NCBI GenBank assembly: GCA_021108055.1
Contig: JAIORR010000156.1
Span: 1 to 8,362 of the forward strand
DNA from: Candidatus Cloacimonadota bacterium
GTDB lineage: Bacteria > Cloacimonadota > Cloacimonadia > Cloacimonadales > TCS61
Length of the DNA stretch: 8,362 nucleotides
Direction: 5' to 3'
The notes beneath the pieces are model-generated. The model did not search any database. It was not told the origin of the DNA and saw nothing but the letters and a program-made list of their open reading frames with translations. Within the stretch, counting starts at the first letter, position 1. Each line of letters opens with the position of its first letter. Position numbers and translations under genes: made by a program. Positions 1 to 5,364 of this stretch are shown here, piece by piece.

Positions 1-66
1 TTACAAAGCTGGGGCTTTGCAACCAGAAATGAATGGCTGTCCAAAACCAAACAATTGACAAAATAA
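1..66 (+). other. Possible 3' end of an upstream gene, frame uncertain
   Basis: Two frames are open from the window edge. One runs from base 1 to a TAA at 64-66 and ends in residues ...RNEWLSKTKQLTK. The other runs from base 2 to a TGA at 56-58 and ends ...MNGCPKPNN. Both are too short to identify. A protein tail here is plausible because the probable aspS promoter and ribosome binding site lie just beyond it. I cannot say which frame is real or what the protein is. Confidence 0.2.
4..19. other. Small perfect hairpin (6-bp stem, 4-base loop)
   Basis: CAAAGC (4-9) pairs perfectly with GCTTTG (14-19) around the loop TGGG. No T-run follows on either strand, so it is not a convincing intrinsic terminator. 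It may simply fall inside the end of an upstream coding region. Confidence 0.25.
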
Positions 67-73
67 GTATAAT
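55..73 (+). promoter_or_regulatory. Candidate aspS promoter elements
   Basis: A perfect TTGACA lies at 55-60 and a perfect TATAAT at 68-73, about 40 bases before the aspS ATG. They are only 7 bases apart, so they cannot be the -35 and -10 of one sigma70-type promoter. TATAAT alone could be a -10 box with a start near position 80. TTGACA would need a weaker -10 such as the AT-rich stretch at 75-81. In AT-rich DNA such matches arise by chance. Confidence 0.25.
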
Positions 74-99
74 TTTAAATGTCGAATTTCTAAAATATT

Positions 100-106
100 A
101 AAGAGG
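100..106 (+). promoter_or_regulatory. Ribosome binding site of aspS
   Basis: The purine-rich AAAGAGG ends 8 bases before the ATG at 115. It supports that ATG as the aspS start. Confidence 0.7.
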
Positions 107-114
107 TAAAATAG

Positions 115-1920
115 ATGCTGGATTTTATAAGAAATACAAAAAGAACACATTATTCAGAAAAATTGAATGAACAAAACGTTGGAGAAACAGTAACTTTGAT
201 GGGTTGGGTACATCGTCGTCGTGATCTTGGCGGGCTCATCTTCATCGATCTGCGAGATGTTACCGGCATGATCCAGATAGTGTTCAGACCGGAAAGCCGG
301 GAAGTTCATAAAAAAGCCGGAAGACTTCGCAACGAATATGTGATAGCTGTTTCTGGAAAAGTTCTTGCTCGTGATACGGCAAACATCAACAAGAAAATGA
401 AAACCGGTAAAATAGAAGTGGAAGCAAATGAACTTTTGCTACTCAACGATTCCGAACCACTTCCTGTGCAGATAAATGAAAATATCCTGGCAGAAGAAGA
501 CCTGCGTCTAAAATATCGCTTCCTCGATCTGAGGAGGGAAAAATTGAAAAACATTATCCTGCTTCGTCATGAGATAATTTTTGCGATACGTGAGTTTCTT
601 ACCAATCATAAATTTTTTGAGATCGAAACGCCCATTCTGATGAAGAGTACTCCCGAAGGTGCTCGTGATTACCTGGTTCCCAGCCGTATCCACAAAGGAA
701 AATTCTTTGCACTTCCCCAATCTCCGCAGATATACAAACAACTTCTCATGATTGGGGGATTCGACCGTTATTTTCAGATTGCCCGCTGCTTTCGAGATGA
801 AGACCTGCGTGCAGACAGGCAGCCGGAATTCACTCAACTCGACCTGGAAATGAGCTTTGCAACTCAGGATGAAATATTTAAAGTCATCGAAGAATTATTT
901 GAATATATCTTTAAGAAAACGATTAATACTGCATTGAAAATTCCATTTCCCAGGTTATCTTATTCGGAAGCTATGGAAAGGTTCGGCATCGATAAACCTG
1001 ATATGCGTTTTGGAATGGAACTTGTAAACATTTCCGGAATACTTAAAAATTCAGAATTTAAAGTTTTTTCTACTGCACTTCAATCCGGAGGAAGTGTTCG
1101 TTGCATAATTGCAGAAGGTTGTGCAACATATTCCCGCAAGCAGATAGATAAACTTACAGATATTGCCAGGCATCTCGGAGGTAAAGGTCTTGCTTTCTGT
1201 AAAGTGGATGAAAATGGATTGAATGCCGGGATCACAAAATTCTTGAAGGAAAATGAGCAAAAAGAAATTCTTAAAAAAACCAAAGCAAAAAATGGCGACC
1301 TCATCCTTTTTGCTGCCGATTCAGATAAAATGGTCTTTAAAATCCTGGCTGAGATCAGGAATCATTTTGGCAGAGAATTGAAGCTGTATAATGAGAACGA
1401 GTTCAATTTCGTCTGGATAACAGACTTCCCGCTTTTTGAATATAACGAGGAAAAACAGAAATGGGAAACCGCTCATCATATGTTCACGCTGCCTAAAGAA
1501 GAGCATCTGAAATATTTTGCAACAGGGGAATATGATAAAATCGAAGGACAGCTTTATGACCTGGTTTGTAACGGTTTGGAGCTTTCTTCCGGAAGTATCC
1601 GTTGCCACAGGCTGGATGTGCAGAAGAAGATATTCGATGTGCTGGGATTCAGCGAAGAGGAACTGGAAGAAAAATTCGGTTTCTTCCTGAATGCCCTGCG
1701 TTACGGAACTCCTCCTCACGGCGGCATTGCTCCCGGAATCGACCGCATCGTGATGGTCATGAGTGGCGCTGAATCTATCCGTGATGTTATCGCCTTTCCT
1801 AAAACTCTGCAAGCTGCTGACTTGATGAGCCATTCACCTTCGGAAGTTTCTAAAGAACAATTAGATGAACTGGGGATTACTGTAACCACGAAGGCACAAA
1901 GACACGAAGAAGAAATATGA
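115..1920 (+). CDS. aspS: Aspartyl-tRNA synthetase (AspRS)
   Basis: This 601-residue class II synthetase joins aspartate to tRNA-Asp in the cytoplasm, using ATP. An N-terminal OB-fold anticodon-binding domain covers about residues 1-110 (GWVHRRRDLGGLIFIDLRD at 30-48). The catalytic core has motif 1 around FFEIETPILMKSTPEGARDY, motif 2 at 226-248 (FRDEDLRADRQPEFTQ) and motif 3 at 537-547 (GIAPGIDRIVM). Between motifs 2 and 3, roughly residues 300-420, is the bacterial GAD insertion, so this is a bacterial-type enzyme of normal length (E. coli about 590). The ATG has a good ribosome binding site and the N-terminus aligns with the family. Leu38, in the loop that contacts the anticodon, matches the Leu of discriminating E. 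coli AspRS, not the His of non-discriminating forms. The final residues, TTKAQRHEEEI, come from a dispersed repeat and look non-native. The stop overlaps the next ATG (ATGA). Confidence 0.97.
   Translation: MLDFIRNTKRTHYSEKLNEQNVGETVTLMGWVHRRRDLGGLIFIDLRDVTGMIQIVFRPESREVHKKAGRLRNEYVIAVSGKVLARDTANINKKMKTGKIEVEANELLLLNDSEPLPVQINENILAEEDLRLKYRFLDLRREKLKNIILLRHEIIFAIREFLTNHKFFEIETPILMKSTPEGARDYLVPSRIHKGKFFALPQSPQIYKQLLMIGGFDRYFQIARCFRDEDLRADRQPEFTQLDLEMSFATQDEIFKVIEELFEYIFKKTINTALKIPFPRLSYSEAMERFGIDKPDMRFGMELVNISGILKNSEFKVFSTALQSGGSVRCIIAEGCATYSRKQIDKLTDIARHLGGKGLAFCKVDENGLNAGITKFLKENEQKEILKKTKAKNGDLILFAADSDKMVFKILAEIRNHFGRELKLYNENEFNFVWITDFPLFEYNEEKQKWETAHHMFTLPKEEHLKYFATGEYDKIEGQLYDLVCNGLELSSGSIRCHRLDVQKKIFDVLGFSEEELEEKFGFFLNALRYGTPPHGGIAPGIDRIVMVMSGAESIRDVIAFPKTLQAADLMSHSPSEVSKEQLDELGITVTTKAQRHEEEI
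1885..1909 (-). repeat. Left copy of 25-base inverted repeat (inside end of aspS)
   Basis: The + strand reads ACCACGAAGG...CACGAAG. Its reverse complement matches the copy at 2355-2379 at 22 of 25 positions and the copy at 2315-2339 at 20 of 25. It is read in frame as part of TTKAQRHEEE at the AspRS C-terminus. Sequences of this 'CCACGAAG...CACGAAG' style are common next to GxxExxY genes in other genomes, as I remember them; I could not check this here. Confidence 0.75.
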
Positions 1921-2237
1921 ATTATAAACCAATATCAGAAGAAATTGAAAAAATAGCAAAAAAAGTTATTGATGCAGCTTATGTTATACATAAAGAACTT
2001 GGTCCTGGTTTGCTTGAAAAAGTATACGAAATCTGCTTTTATTACGAATTATCAAAACGGGGTATAAAATTTAAAAGACAGGTTAACATTCCGATTGTTT
2101 ACGATGGAAAAATGTTAGATGAATCATTCAGGATAGATGTATTAATTGAAGATAAGATAATTTGTGAGATAAAATCCGTAAGTGAAATGAATCCTGTTTA
2201 TGAAGCACATTTTAACATATATGAAACTAACAAATAA
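1917..2237 (+). pseudogene. GxxExxY family protein (PDDEXK_3-like), N-terminal part, frame-disrupted
   Basis: The 106-residue reading frame starts at an ATG overlapping the aspS stop. It carries the family signature GLLEKVY (G31, E34, Y37), preceded by the typical AAYVIHKELGPG. It also has a PD-(D/E)xK-like core: D74 in FRIDVLIEDK, then E84-I-K86. The family (Pfam PDDEXK_3, usually about 120-130 residues) is widespread but its function is not established; a nuclease-like fold is inferred from the motif. The match is lost after PVYEAHFN (residue 100), and six out-of-family residues precede the stop. The expected C-terminus follows in another frame (2218-2307). The simplest repair is two missing bases near 2217, turning AACATAT into AACACATAT and giving EAHFNTYMKL. 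It is either a decayed gene or a sequence error. Confidence 0.8.
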
Positions 2238-2307
2238 ACGACTTGGATTTTTAATTAATTTCTATGTTCCATTAATAAAAGATGGAATTAAAAGAATAAT
2301 ATTATAA
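2218..2307 (+). pseudogene. GxxExxY family protein, C-terminal remainder in shifted frame
   Basis: Read from 2218, this frame gives YMKLTNKRLGFLINFYV, then PLIKDGIKRIIL and a TAA at 2305-2307. This is the conserved GxxExxY C-terminus (YLKLTG..LG.LINF.V...GIKR.). It lies +1 relative to the 1917 frame and has no ribosome binding site of its own. Joined to the upstream part it would make a protein of about 130 residues, the usual family size. All family-conserved positions are intact, so the lesion is recent or is a sequencing artefact. Confidence 0.75.
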
Positions 2308-2314
2308 AAGAAAC

Positions 2315-2339
2315 CTTAATGTCTTGGTGACTTTGTGGT
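2315..2339 (+). repeat. Right copy 1 of 25-base repeat
   Basis: It begins CTTAATGTCTTGG and ends TTTGTGGT, and matches the copy at 2355-2379 at 23 of 25 positions. The two are direct repeats with a 40-base period. Both are inverted relative to the copy at 1885-1909. It starts 7 bases after the stop of the GxxExxY remainder. Confidence 0.8.
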
Positions 2340-2354
2340 AAAAAATAAAACAGC

Positions 2355-2379
2355 CTTAGTGTCTTGGTGACTTCGTGGT
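2355..2379 (+). repeat. Right copy 2 of 25-base repeat, overlapping the mtaB start
   Basis: It begins CTTAGTGTCTTGG and ends TTCGTGGT. It is the best partner of the left copy (22 of 25 when reverse-complemented). The GTG start codon of mtaB (2375-2377) lies inside its last five bases. With the left copy it brackets the GxxExxY gene. I see no obvious target-site duplication outside the pair. Confidence 0.8.
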
Positions 2380-3670
2380 AAAGAAAAAAATAGCAGCTAT
2401 TACATTCGGTTGCAAGGTCAATCAATACGAGACTTCCTGTATTTTAGATGATTTCATTCTGGCAGGTTATCAGGTTGTAGATTTCGATCAAACCGCCGAT
2501 GTTTATATCATAAATACTTGTACCGTTACAAATCGCACCGATTACAAAAGCCGAAATGCAATTCGTAAAGCTCTTATACAAAAAGAAAAAAATAACACGA
2601 CCAAAGTTGTAGTTACCGGTTGCTATTCCCAGCGAAATTATGAAGAGATACGGAAACTGGGAGATATAGATTTGATAATAGATAACAACTCAAAAGGTAA
2701 AATTTTGGAGTGCATCAATCAGGTTTCCACCAATCAATTCGGGGATATTTTAAAAGCGCCTGAATTCGAGGAACTTTCTACCACCACAATGCTCAATCAT
2801 ACAAGAGCTTATATCAAGATTCAGGATGGCTGTGATTATTATTGTGATTATTGTGCCGTGCCTTATGCTCGTGGTCATTCACGCAGCCGAAAAAAAGAGA
2901 ATGTGCTAAAACAAATTCACAAGCTAATAGAGCACGATTACAGGGAATTTGTATTGGGTGGAATTAATCTCGGACTTTTTGGCAGGGAAAGATCGGATGG
3001 CTATTACCTTTCGCATCTTCTAAAAGATATTGAAAGTATGGAAGGCGTAAAGCTCATCAGATTAAGTTCGATCGAACCTCAGCTTTTCACGGATGACCTT
3101 TTGAGTTTCCTTAAAGAAAGTAAAAAAATATGTCCGCATTTTCATATTCCGCTTCAAACGGGATGTAATGAACTTCTACAAAAAATGGGAAGAAAATATT
3201 CAACTGAAGATTTCAAAGAAGTGCTGCAGAAAATAAAACGAATTCTTCCGAATACAGCCATCGGCATCGACGTTATTGCAGGTCTTCCCGGTGAAACGGA
3301 TAAGTTCTTCTCAGAAACGTATAACTTTCTTTCCGGCATAGACTTTGCATATCTTCATGTATTTTCATATTCCGCAAGACCGGGCACAAAAGCAGCGGAA
3401 ATGCCGGAACAAATTAATGGAAAGATAATCAAAGAAAGAAGTAATAAATTGACGAAACTTTCGGAAAAGAAATTGAAGGAATATGTAGAGTTTATTATAA
3501 AAAACAGGGTAGCTCTGAGAGGGGTGATAGAAAAGAAAGCAAAAAATTACTGGACAGCCCTTTCCGATCATTATGTAAGAATTTATTTTAAAAGCGATGA
3601 AGATATCGAAAAAGAATATCTGCATTTCTTTCCTGTTTGTAAAAAATATGATGGATTAGAGGTTAGATAA
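2375..3670 (+). CDS. mtaB: tRNA (N6-threonylcarbamoyladenosine(37)-C2) methylthiotransferase MtaB
   Basis: This 431-residue radical-SAM enzyme converts t6A37 to ms2t6A37 in tRNAs reading ANN codons, which helps reading-frame maintenance. The N-terminal UPF0004 domain binds one Fe-S cluster through C13 (TFGCKVNQYET), C49 (NTCTVTN) and C83 (VTGCYSQ). The radical-SAM cluster motif CxxxCxxC is C153, C157 and C160 in DGCDYYCDYC. The core continues through LGGINLG, IPLQTGCN and IAGLPGET, and a TRAM-like RNA-binding tail fills about residues 375-431. GCKVNQYET and the length favour MtaB over MiaB or RimO. GTG at 2375 is the only usable start after the in-frame TAG at 2357, and no good ribosome binding site precedes it. 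That start lies in a dispersed repeat, so the native 5' end may have been replaced. It ends one base before the mlaF-like gene, suggesting one transcript. Confidence 0.93.
   Translation: MVKKKIAAITFGCKVNQYETSCILDDFILAGYQVVDFDQTADVYIINTCTVTNRTDYKSRNAIRKALIQKEKNNTTKVVVTGCYSQRNYEEIRKLGDIDLIIDNNSKGKILECINQVSTNQFGDILKAPEFEELSTTTMLNHTRAYIKIQDGCDYYCDYCAVPYARGHSRSRKKENVLKQIHKLIEHDYREFVLGGINLGLFGRERSDGYYLSHLLKDIESMEGVKLIRLSSIEPQLFTDDLLSFLKESKKICPHFHIPLQTGCNELLQKMGRKYSTEDFKEVLQKIKRILPNTAIGIDVIAGLPGETDKFFSETYNFLSGIDFAYLHVFSYSARPGTKAAEMPEQINGKIIKERSNKLTKLSEKKLKEYVEFIIKNRVALRGVIEKKAKNYWTALSDHYVRIYFKSDEDIEKEYLHFFPVCKKYDGLEVR
3658..3662 (+). promoter_or_regulatory. Ribosome binding site of mlaF-like gene
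   Basis: AGAGG, within the last codons of mtaB, ends 9 bases before the GTG at 3672. It supports that non-ATG start and suggests translation coupled to mtaB. Confidence 0.55.
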
Positions 3671-3671
3671 G

Positions 3672-4388
3672 GTGATCGAAATAAAGAATCTGACCATCAG
3701 TTTCGATGGTAAATCTGTTCTCGAAAACATAGATCTGAATATTCAAAAAAACCGGATCACAACCATTGTCGGTCAGAGTGGATGTGGTAAAAGCGTTTTA
3801 ATGAAAGCAATTGAAGGCATCATAAAACCGGATACGGGAACGATCCTTATCGACGGGATAGATATTTTTTCTTTAAATAAAAAAGAACTGATAACTGTTA
3901 GAAAAAAAATGGCGATGCTGTTCCAGGGATCTGCACTTCTGGATTCGCTCAATGTATATCAAAACGTGGCACTGCCGCTAATCGAGCACAGTTCGCTCTC
4001 TGAAGATCAAGTAAAAGAAATGGTTTCCGAGAAACTTGAATTAGTCGGTCTTTCCGGAGTGCTCGATAAAATGTCTTCCGAACTGAGCGGTGGAATGAAG
4101 AAGAGAGTTGCTCTGGCACGTGCCATCATTCTTAAGCCGGATTACATTATTTATGATGAACCGACTACCGGACTCGATCCGATAATTGCACAGGAGATCA
4201 TCAAGCTGATACTGAAATTACAGAGTTCATACAAGCTTACTTCGATAATCGTAACGCACGATATGGATTGTATCAATAAAGTGAAAGGTAACATCATCAT
4301 GATACGTGATAAGAAAATTATTTTTGACGGAATTTATGATGATTTTAAAAATGCAAGTGATAGTTTTGTGAAGAAGTTTTTAAAATGA
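3672..4388 (+). CDS. mlaF: MlaF-like ABC transporter ATPase (MCE/phospholipid transport)
   Basis: This 238-residue cytoplasmic ATPase would power an MCE-type lipid transporter at the inner membrane. All ABC elements are present: Walker A GQSGCGKS at 34-41, Q-loop Gln85 in LFQGSALLDSLNVYQNVALPL, signature LSGGM at 138-142, Walker B YIIYDE at 158-163 followed by PTTGLDP, and switch His196 in VTHD. The FQGSALLDSL.V stretch and the KKRVALARAI after the signature are typical of MlaF/Ttg2A and less so of amino-acid or LPS transporter ATPases. The start is GTG with an upstream AGAGG. The next gene encodes the MCE subunit, which fixes the role. The permease MlaE, usually adjacent, is absent from this window. 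Confidence 0.9.
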   Translation: MIEIKNLTISFDGKSVLENIDLNIQKNRITTIVGQSGCGKSVLMKAIEGIIKPDTGTILIDGIDIFSLNKKELITVRKKMAMLFQGSALLDSLNVYQNVALPLIEHSSLSEDQVKEMVSEKLELVGLSGVLDKMSSELSGGMKKRVALARAIILKPDYIIYDEPTTGLDPIIAQEIIKLILKLQSSYKLTSIIVTHDMDCINKVKGNIIMIRDKKIIFDGIYDDFKNASDSFVKKFLK

Positions 4389-4399
4389 GATAATCTATA

Positions 4400-4405
4400 A
4401 AAGGG
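4400..4405 (+). promoter_or_regulatory. Ribosome binding site of mlaD-like gene
   Basis: AAAGGG ends 6 bases before the ATG at 4412 and supports that start. Confidence 0.65.
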
Positions 4406-4411
4406 TTTATA

Positions 4412-5311
4412 ATGAAATTTTATCAGAATAAAAAAAGTTTAGAATTCAAAGTAGGATTGTTCGTCATTGTTGCCATAATCATTCTGGTTGTGAGTTATAG
4501 CTGGTTCACAGAAATCCTGGAAAGCCGCAAATATACGAATCTGAAAGTGAAATTTGAAAATGCAGGGAACATCGAGCTTGGAAGCACCGTTACCATAAAT
4601 GGTGTTAAAAAAGGTCGTGTAAAGGAATTAAAAATAGAAGTCGATGGTGTGGTTATTCTGCTTCAAGCGGAAATCGAGTTTCCATTAAAAAAAGGAACGA
4701 AATTCTATATATTGGAATCTAATCTGATGGGAGATGTACTGCTGGAGATCGTTCCCGGCAGACAGGGAGAACTTCTGAATCTTGGTGAAGTTCAAAATGG
4801 AGAGAAAAGCTACGGTCTCACAAAATTGGTTTCCGAACTTAGCGAAGTGATCTTTGAACTGCAATCGATAATGGAGATTGTTACGAAGGACGGAGAATTT
4901 GTAAGAAATCTTCAATCGATCGTAGATACTTCTGTGGTGATGGTGAATAAGATAAATAATTCTATCGATGTTAATGCTGGAAAGATAGACAAATTGATAA
5001 CGAATGCATCAAATATCTCAGAGCGTTTATCCAGACTTATAGAAGATAATCAGGAAGACTTTTCCAGCTCGGTCAGTTTGACCTCGAATGTACTTGAAAA
5101 ACTGGATAAAAACCTTTTGGAAATGAACGAAATTACAGAGAATTTTAAATTGCTTTCACAAAAGATGTTAAATGAAGAAAGCACATTTAATAAGATCATT
5201 TCGGAAGAAGAGCTTTACGAAAACCTGTTGAAATCTTCTGCAAGCCTCGATTCACTTCTGAAGGATATAAAGAAAAATCCTAAAAAATATTTTAAGATAA
5301 AAGTGTTCTGA
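4412..5311 (+). CDS. mlaD: MlaD-like MCE domain protein (lipid transporter substrate-binding subunit)
   Basis: This 299-residue protein is anchored by one N-terminal transmembrane helix (about residues 13-31, VGLFVIVAIIILVVSYSWF) with the rest in the periplasm. A single MCE domain spans about 42-118: the YTNLKVKFENAGNIELGSTV start, the INGVKKGRV turn, and YILESNLMGDVLLEIVPG. MCE domains form hexameric rings that carry lipid between the membranes. Residues 135-285 are largely helical with regular hydrophobic spacing, suggesting a coiled-coil or amphipathic extension longer than that of E. coli MlaD (about 180 residues). The end, SLLKDIKKNPKKYFKIKVF, resembles the conserved tail of MCE proteins in other diderm phyla. 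It lies 23 bases after the ATPase gene and has its own ribosome binding site. The assignment as an MCE protein is firm; the exact lipid is unknown. Confidence 0.88.
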   Translation: MKFYQNKKSLEFKVGLFVIVAIIILVVSYSWFTEILESRKYTNLKVKFENAGNIELGSTVTINGVKKGRVKELKIEVDGVVILLQAEIEFPLKKGTKFYILESNLMGDVLLEIVPGRQGELLNLGEVQNGEKSYGLTKLVSELSEVIFELQSIMEIVTKDGEFVRNLQSIVDTSVVMVNKINNSIDVNAGKIDKLITNASNISERLSRLIEDNQEDFSSSVSLTSNVLEKLDKNLLEMNEITENFKLLSQKMLNEESTFNKIISEEELYENLLKSSASLDSLLKDIKKNPKKYFKIKVF

Positions 5312-5317
5312 TTTTTT

Positions 5318-5344
5318 CGCAGCATACTAATATTATCTGCTGTG
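5318..5344 (+). other. Weak hairpin between mlaD-like and protease-barrel genes
   Basis: CGCAGCA (5318-5324) can pair with TGCTGTG (5338-5344), seven pairs including one G-T, around a 13-base loop. A run of six T precedes the stem rather than following it, so it is not an intrinsic terminator on this strand. It could tune expression of the downstream gene, or it could be chance. Confidence 0.2.
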
Positions 5345-5354
5345 GAAGTGAACT

Positions 5355-5360
5355 AGGGAG
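5355..5360 (+). promoter_or_regulatory. Ribosome binding site of the protease-propeller-barrel gene
   Basis: AGGGAG ends 4 bases before the ATG at 5365. The following residues form a signal peptide, which confirms that start. Confidence 0.6.
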
Positions 5361-5364
5361 TTCA

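Noticed and set aside
55..73. TTGACA and TATAAT as one strong promoter
   Set aside because: The spacer is only 7 bases instead of about 17, so they cannot work together; kept only as weak separate candidates.
508..837. 109-codon open frame on the minus strand inside aspS
   Set aside because: It lies opposite motifs 1 and 2 of AspRS and is explained by codon bias.
1321..1833. 170-codon open frame on the minus strand inside aspS
   Set aside because: It is antisense to conserved AspRS catalytic motifs and its translation has no recognisable domain.
2208..2219. Programmed frameshift in the GxxExxY gene at CATTTTAACAT
   Set aside because: TTTTAAC is not a true X-XXY-YYZ heptamer, and the shift needed is +1 or -2, not -1. 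The family is not known to use recoding.
2315..2379. Two 25-base direct repeats 40 bases apart, resembling a minimal CRISPR array
   Set aside because: There are only two copies and the spacer is 15 bases. An inverted third copy sits on the other side of the GxxExxY gene, and no cas genes are present.
2826..2853. Short internal repeat TGTGATTATTATTGTGATTATTGT
   Set aside because: It encodes the radical-SAM cluster motif CDYYCDYC; the repetition follows from the protein motif.
5312..5344. Intrinsic terminator between the MlaD-like and barrel genes
   Set aside because: The T-run comes before the stem, not after it, and the stem is weak with a 13-base loop.
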